From G963667915 sp965197385 (GTDB taxonomy: Bacteria; Acidobacteriota; Vicinamibacteria; Vicinamibacterales; UBA823), in contig CBDANA010000006.1 in the NCBI GenBank assembly GCA_965197385.1, positions 529,944 to 593,943 on the forward strand: a stretch of 64,000 bases of DNA, read 5' to 3'. This document shows positions 52,193-60,944 of this stretch, in pieces. A program made the position numbers and the translations under genes. The notes beneath the pieces were generated by a model. The model ran no database searches and had not been told where the DNA came from. It saw only the letters and a list, made by a program, of their open reading frames with translations. Position 1 is the stretch's first letter. Each line of letters opens with the position of its first letter.

Positions 52193-53644
52193 GCCGGTTT
52201 CAAGGGGTCGTCGCAACACGTCCTCACTGGTGTGAGAGTAGCAGTTCGTTGAAGGCTTCGGATGGCGTTCTCCAACCGAGAGTCTTCCGCGGTCGGCGGT
52301 TGAGTGTGGCCGCGACAGCAGCAATGTCGCTCGCACGATGCCTATGGAGGTCAGTCCCTTTGGGGAAGTACTGGCGCAGCAGGCCGTTGGTGTTCTCGTT
52401 CGTGCCGCGCTGCCACGGACTGCGGGGGTCGCAGAAGAAGACGTGCAGCCCAGTGTCGATACGCAGTTGGGCGTGCTGTGCCATCTCCGCGCCTTGGTCC
52501 CAGGTCAGTGACCGACGTAGCTGATCAGGAAGCGTCGCGAGCGTCGACGTGATCGCATCGCGGACGGCTTCGGCGCCATGCCCCGCAAGAGCCGGACCGT
52601 TCTTGACCCTGAGTCGGCCACGGTCGGCCATGCGAGGCAGGTGGAGCAGCATCGTGAATCGGGTGGTGCGTTCGACCAATGTGCCGATCGCGGAACTGCC
52701 AAGTCCGATGATCAGGTCGCCTTCCCAGTGTCCAGGAACCGCTCGGTCCTTGGCCTCGGCGGGCCGCTCGCTGATCATGATGTCGGAGCCCACAAACTCC
52801 TTGCCGCGACCACGGCGGCGAGCCCTCGGCACGCGTAGCGCCCGCCCGGTGCGCAAGCACGCCGTCAGCTCGCGGCGCAGTGCCCCCCGCCCCTGGATGT
52901 ACAGCGCTTGGTAAATCGCCTCGTGCGAGACCCTCATCGATTCATCGTCTGGATACTCGGTCCGGAGCCGATGGGCGATCTGCTGCGGGCTCCACGATGT
53001 CGCCCAATGTCGGTCCTGGCGGCGGCCATGACGTCGACCACTCCAGGAGCCCACGTTTGGGCCAGGCGCGGGCGTCCCATCCTCAGCCATCACCGTGCCG
53101 GCGAGGTGGTCCTGCACGTAGCTCCTGAGCCGATCGTTCGCGGCCAGCTTGGCTATCTTCGGGCGCTTGGCACGTCGGTCGCTGTGCCACTGCGCAGTCG
53201 ACGCCCGATACGCCAGACCGCCGCTCCGAGTCGCCGCGTTGCGACGCAGCTCACGTGAGACAGTCGACGGGGCTCTCCGGAGCCGACGGGCAATGTCGCG
53301 CACCCCGGCGCCCTGAGCTCTCAGGATCGCGATCTCTTCCCGCTCCGCGAAGGACAGGGAGCGAGCTGATCGGGGCGCCAAGCTGATCGGCGGCATACCA
53401 CCGCCCTCACGGAACCAACGACCACCCACGGGCGGCGACACGCCGCAGGACACTGCGGCATCCTCACTCGACAGCCCCCGGGTGATCGCCTTCCAGAACC
53501 GTTGCTGCTCCGCACGCCCCGCTACCGGCGGCCGGCCAGGCGAACGCATCGCAGGTCGACCCGCCCGGTCTGACCTTCTCCGTCTCCGTTCCTGCATCGC
53601 AGCACCTCATCATCGAGGTGTTGCGACGACCAGTTGAATTCACC
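52193..53644 (-). mobile_element. IS30-family element nested in IS3 orfB, copy 2
   Basis: Same ends and same insertion point as the IS30 at 13256-14707, so the pair was copied as one unit rather than inserted twice. Confidence 0.9.
52224..53552 (-). CDS. IS30-family transposase, copy 2
   Basis: About 442 residues, identical to copy 1 except GPNV for GLNV. Core motifs GHWEGDLIIGLGSSAIGTLV, LTWDQGAEMAQHAQLRIDTG and RGTNENTNGLLRQYF are present. Intact and probably functional. Confidence 0.92.
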   Translation of the reverse strand, partial: AMRSPGRPPVAGRAEQQRFWKAITRGLSSEDAAVSCGVSPPVGGRWFREGGGMPPISLAPRSARSLSFAEREEIAILRAQGAGVRDIARRLRRAPSTVSRELRRNAATRSGGLAYRASTAQWHSDRRAKRPKIAKLAANDRLRSYVQDHLAGTVMAEDGTPAPGPNVGSWSGRRHGRRQDRHWATSWSPQQIAHRLRTEYPDDESMRVSHEAIYQALYIQGRGALRRELTACLRTGRALRVPRARRRGRGKEFVGSDIMISERPAEAKDRAVPGHWEGDLIIGLGSSAIGTLVERTTRFTMLLHLPRMADRGRLRVKNGPALAGHGAEAVRDAITSTLATLPDQLRRSLTWDQGAEMAQHAQLRIDTGLHVFFCDPRSPWQRGTNENTNGLLRQYFPKGTDLHRHRASDIAAVAATLNRRPRKTLGWRTPSEAFNELLLSHQ

Positions 53645-54258
53645 TTGCGACCCGGCATCACTGTGATGTACGAGGCCGGTGAGGGCGTCGCCCCGGCGGG
53701 CGTAGATCGCCTGCTCCAACGCATCCAGCACAAAGTCCGTGCGCATGGAGGCCGACACCCGCCAGCCCACAATGCGGCGCGCAAACACGTCGATGACGAC
53801 CGCGACGTAGACAAAGCCGCCCCAGGTTGCGACGTACGTGAAATCGGAGACCCAGAGCTGATTCGGACGGGTGGCCACGAATCGGCGGTCAACGAGGTCC
53901 ACCGGGCGACCGCCCTCACCTGCGGGGGTCGTGGTGACCCAGGCCCGGCCCCGGACGGCCCCGGCAAGGCCCATCGCGCGCATCAGGCGCGCCACGGTGC
54001 AGCGCGCCACGCGGACGCCGTCCCGCCGCAGCTGCTTCCAGACTTTCCGGGGGCCGTAGACCTGCTGGTGCGCGTCATAGACCCGCTGAATCTCGACGCG
54101 GAGCTGATCGTCGCGCTGCGCCCGTGCGGACCGGCGCGTCGGATGTGTCCGCTGGTGCCGATGGCGATGATACGTCGACGGGGCGATCGGCAGCACGGCG
54201 CAGATCGGCTCGACCCCGAACACGGCGCGATGGTCGGCGATGAACTGGACCATCGTGG

Positions 54259-54579
54259 CTACGTCCTCCGGCGGTCGAGCTCCGCCTGGGCGAAATACGC
54301 GAACGCTTTCCGCAGGATCTCATTCGCCCGCTTCAGCTCACGGACCTCGCGCTCCAGCTCCTTCAACCGCTCCCGCTCGCTCGTCGTCAGGCCCGGCCGA
54401 TGCCCAGCATCACGCTGCGCCTGCCGCACCCACTTCCGCAGCGTCTCCGCCGTGCAGCCGAGCTTCGGCGCCACCGACTGCAGCACCGCCCACTCTGAGG
54501 CGTGGGCCTCTCGGTGCTCCTCGACCATCCGGACGGCACGTTCGCGCACTTCCGGAGAAAACCGACTTGGACGTCCCAT
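54259..54579 (-). CDS. IS3-family orfA, composite copy 2
   Basis: Same 106-residue protein as at 12321-12641 (MGRPSRFSPEVRERAVRMVE), with the same upstream GGGAGG site. Confidence 0.88.
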   Translation of the reverse strand: MGRPSRFSPEVRERAVRMVEEHREAHASEWAVLQSVAPKLGCTAETLRKWVRQAQRDAGHRPGLTTSERERLKELEREVRELKRANEILRKAFAYFAQAELDRRRT

Positions 54580-54630
54580 AGACCCCATCCTCCCAAGCAA
54601 TGAGGTCTCCGAGAAACCCGGTACGATTCA

Positions 54631-54695
54631 GCATGCTTCTTGGCTAGTTCCATTTGGTGCTCAAGGTAATATTGAAACTCAGCATTGAGGGTCAT
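54631..54695 (-). pseudogene. DUF5678-like protein, N-terminal stub
   Basis: From the ATG at 54695 the minus strand reads MTLNAEFQYYLEHQMELAKK HA-type sequence and runs into the composite end. The 'YL..Q.ELAKK' start matches DUF5678 proteins, which are commonly encoded just upstream of retropepsin-like genes in IS1595-associated cassettes. The expected downstream gene is at 15035-15318. Confidence 0.5.
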
Positions 54696-54732
54696 CTTCG
54701 CCTCGCTTTTCTTGCCCAAAGGGCTCAAAAGA

Positions 54733-54832
54733 GCATGCAGCTGTAGCATATTCACCCTAAATCGGCTTGACTTTTTGCACCTGCATGCAGCTGTAGCATA
54801 TTCACCCTAAATCGGCTTGACTTTTTGCACCT
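54733..54832. repeat. 50-bp tandem duplication
   Basis: Two perfect copies of a 50-bp unit (54733-54782 and 54783-54832) beginning GCATGCAGCTGTAGCATATT and containing CGGCTTGACTTTTTGCACCT. The unit carries the -35 hexamer of the promoter below. Confidence 0.9.
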
Positions 54833-54845
54833 GCTCCTGTAAACT
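54817..54845 (+). promoter_or_regulatory. Sigma-70-type promoter for the IS1595 transposase
   Basis: TTGACT (54817-54822), a 17-bp spacer, TAAACT (54840-54845), then GGGAGGG before the ATG at 54874. Only the second repeat copy has a -10 at the right distance. Confidence 0.65.
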
Positions 54846-54873
54846 ACTTCCATTGAAGTTGGGAGGGTAGAAC

Positions 54874-55806
54874 ATGTCACACAACGCACCCGGTAAGCAC
54901 TACCGCAAGGGGCTCTCGATGGTAGAGCTGACCAAGATGTTCCCCGATGATGAGACCGCAGAGCGCTGGTTTGTCGAGACGCGCTGGCCGAATGGAATCG
55001 CTTGCCCCAAGTGCGGGTCGTTCGATATTCAGGAGCGCAAGACACGTAAGCCGCAACCCTACCACTGCCGAGATTGTCAGAAGTACTTCTCAGTCAAGAC
55101 GGACTCTTTGATGCACAACTCACCGCTGGGCTGCCAGGTGTGGGCGATTGCGCTCTACCTACTGAACACCAACATCAAGGGGATCTCGTCCATGAAGCTC
55201 CACCGAGAGCTTGGGATCACTCAGAAAAGCGCGTGGTTCCTGGCGCACCGGATTCGAGAAAACTTTCAGGATCGTCACCACCTTTTCACTGGCCCAGCCG
55301 AAGCGGATGAGATGTTCGTCGGCGGTAAGGAGAAGAACAAGCACAGCCGTCAGAAGCTCCGGGCGGGACGTGGCTCTATCGGCAAGGTGGCTGTCGCAGG
55401 CGTTAAGGATCGAGCGGCTGGACGCGTGAGCGCCGCTGTCGTGACAGATACGGACGGCCAGACCCTTCGCGGATTCGTCACGGATCGCGTGAACCCTGAC
55501 GCGACGGTCTATACCGACGATCACGCTGCTTACCGTGGCCTGCTAAACCACGCCGCCGTCAAGCACAGTGTTGGGGAGTTTGTGAACAATCAGGTGCATA
55601 CCAATGGCATCGAGTCCTTCTGGTCGTTGTTCAAACGTGGCTACTACGGCACCTACCACAAGATGAACCCAGCGCATCTGAACCGCTACGTGCGCGAGTT
55701 CACCGGACGCCGCAATCATCGAGAAGATGACACGCTCGACCAGATGGCCGCCGTCGTCCGAGGCATGGACGGCAAGCGGCTCCCGTATCGAGACTTAATC
55801 GCGTAA
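54874..55806 (+). CDS. IS1595-family transposase
   Basis: 310 residues. Zinc ribbon GIACPKCGSFDIQER and PYHCRDCQKYFSVKT; helix-turn-helix; DDE-type core EADEMFVGGKEKNKHSRQKL, ATVYTDDHAAYRGLLNHAAV and HTNGIESFWSLFKRGYYGTY. Intact, with its own promoter and ribosome site. It is followed by a 55-residue gene and the transposon end at 56047. By TIR and target-duplication matching, this is the transposase of the split transposon whose other end is at 15329. Confidence 0.92.
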   Translation: MSHNAPGKHYRKGLSMVELTKMFPDDETAERWFVETRWPNGIACPKCGSFDIQERKTRKPQPYHCRDCQKYFSVKTDSLMHNSPLGCQVWAIALYLLNTNIKGISSMKLHRELGITQKSAWFLAHRIRENFQDRHHLFTGPAEADEMFVGGKEKNKHSRQKLRAGRGSIGKVAVAGVKDRAAGRVSAAVVTDTDGQTLRGFVTDRVNPDATVYTDDHAAYRGLLNHAAVKHSVGEFVNNQVHTNGIESFWSLFKRGYYGTYHKMNPAHLNRYVREFTGRRNHREDDTLDQMAAVVRGMDGKRLPYRDLIA

Positions 55807-55860
55807 CCTTAATGGGAGCGAACTGGTCCAACGTGGACCTCATCTACCTCGACCTGTAAT

Positions 55861-56028
55861 ATGACGAAACGTAAGGCTCCACGACAGCCTAGGAAGGCCT
55901 CGAAGTACGACGAACGTATCCACGTTCCAGGCACACCAGAGGAGATCGCCACGTCCTTCTTTCACGGTCGACCGAAACCTCGATCCGAATGGCGATTCAT
56001 TAAGGCTGACAAGAAGCGGAAGGGTTAA
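55861..56028 (+). CDS. Small basic passenger protein of the IS1595 transposon
   Basis: A 55-residue frame from an ATG 54 bp after the transposase stop: MTKRKAPRQPRKASKYDERI, HVPGTPEEIATSFFHGRPKP, then WRFIKADKKRKG. Small proteins of this kind, with 'PGTPEEIA' in the middle, are often found just after IS1595 transposases. Highly basic, so it may bind nucleic acid; no function known. Confidence 0.65.
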   Translation: MTKRKAPRQPRKASKYDERIHVPGTPEEIATSFFHGRPKPRSEWRFIKADKKRKG

Positions 56029-56046
56029 TTGGCGTTCGCTGCGCCG

Positions 56047-56078
56047 ATTGTAGACAGGTATATAAGCACCTATCCTTT
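56047..56078. repeat. IS1595 transposon right terminal repeat plus 8-bp target duplication
   Basis: ATTGTAGACAGGTATATAAG then CACC (56047-56070), followed by TATCCTTT (56071-56078). The mate is at 15329-15360. The transposon end lies only seven bases upstream of the xylB start codon. Confidence 0.85.
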
Positions 56079-56084
56079 CCCCAC

Positions 56085-57581
56085 ATGCCTCTCCTCGGCG
56101 TCGACGTCGGCACGGGCGGCAGCCGGGCGCTCCTCATCGACGACCACGGGCGCGTCCTCGGCTCCGCGACTGAAGCGCACGCGCCCTTCGCCTCGCCACA
56201 CACCGGCTGGGCCGAGCAGTCGCCGGATGACTGGTGGCGGGCCAGCCGGCTCGCCGTCCGGACCGTGCTCGACCGCGCGTCGTGCGCCCCGGGTGATGTC
56301 GCCGGCATCGGGCTATCCGGCCAGATGCATGGCGCCGTCCTGCTGGACGGGGCGGACGCCGTCGTGCGGCCGGCGCTCATCTGGTGCGATCAGCGGACCG
56401 GCGCGGAGTGCCGGTGGCTCACCGAACAGATCGGCCCGGCGCGCCTGATCGAGCTGACCTCGAATCCGGCGCTCACCGGCTTCACGCTGCCAAAGCTACT
56501 CTGGGTCCGCGCGCACGAGCCAGAGCTCTGGTCACGCGTCCGCAGCGTCCTGCTGCCGAAGGACTACGTCCGGTTCAAGCTGACCGGTGAGCGGGCGACC
56601 GACATGGCCGATGCCTCGGGCACGCTGCTGCTCGACGTCGCGCACCGGCGCTGGTCGTCCCAGATGCTCGAGGCGACGGAGCTCGAGACGACGCTCCTGC
56701 CCTCGCTGCACGAGGGACCGGAGATCACCGGGCGGCTCTCACCGGCAGCCGCGGCGGAGGTCGGCCTCGCGGCCGGCACACCGGTCGTCGCCGGTGGCGG
56801 CGACCAGTCGGCCGGCGCCGTCGGCATGGGGATCGTCCGGTCCGGCGCGGTCAGCGCAACCATCGGCACCTCCGGCGTCGTCTTCGCGGCAACCGACAGC
56901 CCGACAAGGGATCCCGAGGGGCGCGTCCACACCTTCTGTCATGCCGTGCCGGACCGCTGGCATGTCATGGGCGTCACGCAGGCCGCCGGCCTGTCGCTCC
57001 GCTGGTTCAGGGACCAGTTCGGCGCCGGATCGGACGACGGCCGCGATCCCTACGACCGCCTCGCCGACGAAGCGGCGACCGCACCTGCCGGCGCGGACGG
57101 CGTCCTCTGGGCACCGTATCTGATGGGCGAGCGGACGCCGCATCTCGATGCCAACGCGCGCGCCGCGCTGGTCGGCCTCGCGGCGTCGCATACGCGTGCC
57201 CACGTGGTGCGTGCCATCCTCGAAGGGGTCGCGTTCAGTTTGCGCGACTCGTTTACGATTCTCGGCGCGATGCAGGTGCCCGTGCACCAGGTCCGCCTGG
57301 GCGGCGGCGGCGCGCGGTCGGCGCTCTGGCGGCAGATCCAGGCGGACGTCTATCGGCGGCAGGTCTCGACCCTGGTCGCCGAGGAAGGGGCGGCCTACGG
57401 CGCAGCGCTGCTGGCCGGCGTCGGCACGGGCATCTGGGCGTCGGTCGACGAGGCCTGCGACCAGGCCGTCACTCTGGGGAGTCGCACCGACCCGAACGCG
57501 GAGCATTCCGAGCTCCTAGATCGTCAGTACGCGCGGTATCGAGCACTGTATCCAGCACTCAAGCAGATCATCGACTCTTAA
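56085..57581 (+). CDS. xylB: Xylulokinase
   Basis: A 498-residue FGGY-family sugar kinase. The N-terminal phosphate loop is LLGVDVGTGGSRALLIDDHG. GLSGQMHGAVLLDG with PALIWCDQRTGAECRWL is the xylulokinase sugar site. ADASGTLLLDVAHRRWS, then the C-terminal adenine site with VRLGGGGARSALWRQIQADV. It phosphorylates D-xylulose with ATP in the cytosol, one step after xylose isomerase, whose gene follows 24 bp later. The IS1595 end just upstream has separated it from its native promoter, so expression may depend on the transposon. Confidence 0.92.
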   Translation: MPLLGVDVGTGGSRALLIDDHGRVLGSATEAHAPFASPHTGWAEQSPDDWWRASRLAVRTVLDRASCAPGDVAGIGLSGQMHGAVLLDGADAVVRPALIWCDQRTGAECRWLTEQIGPARLIELTSNPALTGFTLPKLLWVRAHEPELWSRVRSVLLPKDYVRFKLTGERATDMADASGTLLLDVAHRRWSSQMLEATELETTLLPSLHEGPEITGRLSPAAAAEVGLAAGTPVVAGGGDQSAGAVGMGIVRSGAVSATIGTSGVVFAATDSPTRDPEGRVHTFCHAVPDRWHVMGVTQAAGLSLRWFRDQFGAGSDDGRDPYDRLADEAATAPAGADGVLWAPYLMGERTPHLDANARAALVGLAASHTRAHVVRAILEGVAFSLRDSFTILGAMQVPVHQVRLGGGGARSALWRQIQADVYRRQVSTLVAEEGAAYGAALLAGVGTGIWASVDEACDQAVTLGSRTDPNAEHSELLDRQYARYRALYPALKQIIDS

Positions 57582-57605
57582 CTCCTAACTCCTTGGTGCT
57601 TTCTC

Positions 57606-58772
57606 ATGACCGATGCATTCTCGCCTCTTCCCGAACACAAATTCTCCTTCGGCCTTTGGACGGTCGGCAACCGTGGACGCGATCCGTTCGGCGACGCCGT
57701 GCGTCCCTCGGTCAAGCCAAGCGATCTGGTGCGCCTGCTCGGCGAGATCGGCGCCTGGGGCGTCAACCTGCATGACAACGACCTCGTCCCGATCGACGCC
57801 ACCGCCGCCGATCACGACCGGATCGTGCGCGACTTCAAGCAGGCCTGCGCCAACCACGGTGTCGTTACGTCGATGGCCAGCGCGAACCTGTTCTTCGACT
57901 CGGTCTTCCGGGACGGCGCCTTCACGGCGAACGATCCCGCCGTGCGCGCCTACGCGCTGCAGAAGACTTTGCGCGCCATGGATCTCGGCGCGGAACTCGG
58001 CGCGACGACCTACGTCGTCTGGGGCGGCCGCGAAGGCACCGAGACCGACGCCTGCCGGCGGCCCGACGAGGCGGTGAAGCGGCTGCGTGACGCGGTCGAC
58101 TACATCTGCGACTACAGCCTCGCCCAGGGGTACGGCTACCGTATCGCGCTCGAAGCGAAGCCGAACGAGCCGCGCGGCGACATCTACTTCCCCACGACCG
58201 GCGCCTACCTCGGCTTCATCACGACGCTCGCACACGCCGACATGGTCGGGGTCAACCCTGAGGTCGCCCACGAGCACATGGCCGGCCTCAACATGACCCA
58301 CGCCGTCGCGCAGGCCTGGGAGGCGGGCAAGCTCTTCCATATCGATCTGAACGATCAGGTCATCGGACGCTACGACCAGGACTTCCGGTTCGGCGCGGCG
58401 AATCCGAAGGCGGCGTTCTTCCTGGTGAAGTTCCTCGAGGATGTCGGCTACGACAACCCGCGCCACTTCGACGCCCACGCCTACCGGACCGAGGACGACG
58501 AGGGCGTCAAGGAGTTCGCCCGCGGCTGCATCCGGACCTATCTCATCCTCAAGGAGAAGGCGGCGCGCTGGAACGCCGACCCGGAGATCCAGGGAATCCT
58601 CAAGGATGTCGTCGCGGACCGTCCGGGTGTCCCGACGGTCGGCAAGCACAGCGCGTCGCACGCCCAGGCGCTCCTCGCCCACGCATTCGACCGCCCCGCA
58701 ATCTGCAAGCGTCGTCTGCCATACGAACGACTGGACCAGTTGACCGTGGAGATCCTGCTCGGGGTCAGGTAA
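57606..58772 (+). CDS. xylA: Xylose isomerase
   Basis: A 388-residue TIM-barrel isomerase of the shorter (actinobacterial-type) class. GAWGVNLHDNDLVPIDATAA holds the catalytic His/Asp pair. YRIALEAKPNEPRGDIYFPT (metal Glu and Lys), GVNPEVAHEHMAGLNMTHAV (metal Glu/His) and LFHIDLNDQVIGRYDQDFRF (metal Asp/Asn) line the two-metal site. It interconverts D-xylose and D-xylulose. It forms an operon with xylB, and the SSS symporter at 61317 may supply the sugar. Confidence 0.94.
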   Translation: MTDAFSPLPEHKFSFGLWTVGNRGRDPFGDAVRPSVKPSDLVRLLGEIGAWGVNLHDNDLVPIDATAADHDRIVRDFKQACANHGVVTSMASANLFFDSVFRDGAFTANDPAVRAYALQKTLRAMDLGAELGATTYVVWGGREGTETDACRRPDEAVKRLRDAVDYICDYSLAQGYGYRIALEAKPNEPRGDIYFPTTGAYLGFITTLAHADMVGVNPEVAHEHMAGLNMTHAVAQAWEAGKLFHIDLNDQVIGRYDQDFRFGAANPKAAFFLVKFLEDVGYDNPRHFDAHAYRTEDDEGVKEFARGCIRTYLILKEKAARWNADPEIQGILKDVVADRPGVPTVGKHSASHAQALLAHAFDRPAICKRRLPYERLDQLTVEILLGVR

Positions 58773-58784
58773 GGCCAGAAAGGG

Positions 58785-58905
58785 ATGTAGCGCAGGGCTT
58801 GAGCCCTGCGTGAGCGAGCCGCAGGCGAAGCCCTGCCCGCTCGGTTCCGCTCGGGGGCCACGGCTTCGATTGGTCTGCAGGTGGTGGCAAGTCCCGCGCT
58901 ACTTC
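58785..58905. repeat. REP-like palindromic intergenic repeat
   Basis: GCGCAGGGCTTGAGCCCTGCG forms a strong hairpin, followed by GCGAAGCCCTGCCCGCTCGG. Read in one frame it gives AGLKPCATSL-type peptides, which I associate with an interspersed repeat of Acidobacteria. It sits between convergent xylA and the oxidoreductase pseudogene and may also end transcription. Confidence 0.55.
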
Positions 58906-60801
58906 AGGCCGTTGGCGAGCATCAGTTCCTGGACGGCGCGATGCGCCTCGTCGATGGCGACGTTGGTGTAGGCCGCCGCGCCCGCGTCGGCATTCGCGAT
59001 CGCCACCTTCCCGAACGGTCTCCGCCCCAGGACGTGCGGACGGTCGGCATCCGGCACGTCCGGATCCGCCAGCGTGTCGTAGGTGTAGGCGTAGCCGTGC
59101 GGCCATCGATTTGCCGTAATGGCCAAGATGTCCACGGCCGATCGAACCCACCGCCCTCCAGCGCCCGCGCGAGCTGCTGTCGCGTTTCGTATTCGATCGT
59201 CTCGAACGGCGTCGTCAGCATGTCCCGCATGCCAAGACGGTGCTGCTCTCTGCGCGGCAGTCCCGGCGTGTTCGGGTGATGGACCATGTGCAGGACGATC
59301 GGCTCGTCGGGTGAGGTCGGACACTCGTAGCCGCCGATCGAGACGCCGGTGTCCAGCCGGCACGACGTGTGGTACATCGCCGGACAGCTGATCCGGGAGA
59401 TGCCGAGTTTCTTGAACGACCTCCAGTTCCGGATGAACGCGTTCGTGTACATCAGCGGCACCTTTACCGGATAGGCCAGGGCGTCCTTCTGCTCGGCCGG
59501 CAGCTCCGGCATCAGGTAGGGCACGACGGCGTTCCAGTAGGCCATCACGCAGTTGTGCGCGCGCACACCGTGGACCTTCCGGCCCCTGACGTAGACAATG
59601 TCGACCACCCGCGCCCTCTCGGGATCACCGTCGTGCCGCACCCGGATCGCCGTACTGTTCAAGCGCAGGCGGACCGGTGAACCGGAATCGTCGAGACGGG
59701 CGTAGTCCGGGCGCGCCGGCAGGACCGACTCCATCGTGTGCTACCGTGCCATCGCCTTCGGGATCAACCGGTTGACGAGCAGCCGGGCGACCGAGGCATT
59801 GCCATCCGGGTAATGGAATCGGTAACCCCGACTGCCCGCCCACCAGGGTTCGAGGTCGAGGCTCAGCCCGACGGTGCCCGGCGCGCGACTCTGCGCCGCT
59901 TCGAGCGCCGGCAGCGTGTCGACCCGCTTGTTGTTGCGCGCGCCGTCGCCCAGGAAGAACTTGATCCCTCTTCGCTGACCCCGGCCACGTTCAGCAGGTA
60001 GTCCCGGTAGCTCATCTTCGCCAGGCGACCTCGCTTCTCGGCGCTCGTCAACTCCGGCAGGTAGTCCGTCTCCTGCGTGTGGATCCGGACGAGGTCGGCG
60101 CGCGCCTGCGAAGAGAACGGCGCCAGGGCGAAGAACTCGTCCCACGGCAGATCGCCCTCCCCCACCACCAGCCGATCCGCGCCGAACGTCTCCCGGTCGA
60201 AGAAGACGGCGCACCAGAGGCCGGCCAGCATGCTCGTGTCGACGAACTCCGGGTAGCGCTCGACCTCGATGCCGAGCTCGGCAATCAGCGACTTGGCGGC
60301 GTGGCTGAACGGAAACGGCGTGCTGATCCCCTGCGTGCCGCCGTAGCCGATGTAGGTACGTCCCTCGTGCGTGAACTCGTTCCGCTTGGCATGCCCGCCG
60401 AAGTCGTCATGGTTGTCGAGAATCAGGACGGTTCGATCCGCGCCGAGATTCTTCAGGAAGAAATACGCCGCGCTGAGCCCGGAGATGCCTCCGCCGACGA
60501 CGACCAGGTCGTAGGTCTCTCCCGTGTCGACGTCGAGGCTCGGGAATTCGGCGTAGGTGCCGTCACGCAGGGCATGGCCCGCTTCGAACGACCCGACATG
60601 GCTGCCCCGCAATCCGGTCAACGCCGGCGGGTAGTAGTCAGGGTCGGATTCCGGCGCGAAGGGAAGATCCTGCGCCCAGACAGGCGTCGCGCCGCCGGCC
60701 GTCCAGACTGCGGCCGTGCTGACCGCCACGCCACCCAGGAAATCACGTCGTGTGATTGCCCGATCCATGCCGAGCCTGCGCCGCTCGCGATCGTCGATCA
60801 T
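58899..60801 (-). pseudogene. Tat-exported FAD-dependent amine oxidoreductase (spermidine dehydrogenase-like), three lesions
   Basis: From the ATG at 60801 (GAGGAG upstream) comes a Tat signal RAITRRDFLGGVAVSTAAVW and the Rossmann FAD site YDLVVVGGGISGLSAAYFFL with LILDNHDDFGGHAKRNEF. The frame is lost near 59960 (correct continuation IKFFLGDGARNNKRVDTLPA), meets a TAG at 59741-59743 (KAMAR-stop-HTMESV), runs through VRLRLNSTAIRVRHDGD, and shifts again near 59140 before ending AVDILAITANRWPHGYAYTY and GKVAIANADAGAAAYTNVAI. Relatives oxidise amines or related substrates in the periplasm. A clear pseudogene. Confidence 0.85.
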
Positions 60802-60944
60802 GGGAGTCGCTCCTCGCAGCCCGCCGTCACGCAACGTCACTCGAAAGGGCGCGGGTGATTGTAGCGCGGCCCGGGACCTCGCGCACCGACATCGGCCGGA
60901 GCGCATATAATCCTCGTCGAGCTCCGAGCATCGCTCAATCGACC

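Larger units (their letters stand above)
51905..54253 (-). pseudogene. IS3 orfB split by IS30, composite copy 2
   Basis: The same structure as copy 1: 54253-53645 ends at HHSDAGSQ and 52189-51905 resumes YLSMRYTDRL. Differences: RAQRDD here against RAPRDD in copy 1, KGSWRT against KGPWRT, TRRRLGP against TRRLLGP. The halves rejoin in frame. Confidence 0.88.
51866..54630 (-). mobile_element. IS3-family element carrying a nested IS30, copy 2
   Basis: An inverted copy of 12270-15034 with the same length (2765 bp) and the same internal IS30 position. Only a handful of coding differences are seen. Flanking bases TGGT (left) and GCAT (right) form no target duplication; TGGT is the reverse complement of the ACCA left of copy 1. 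Confidence 0.93.
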
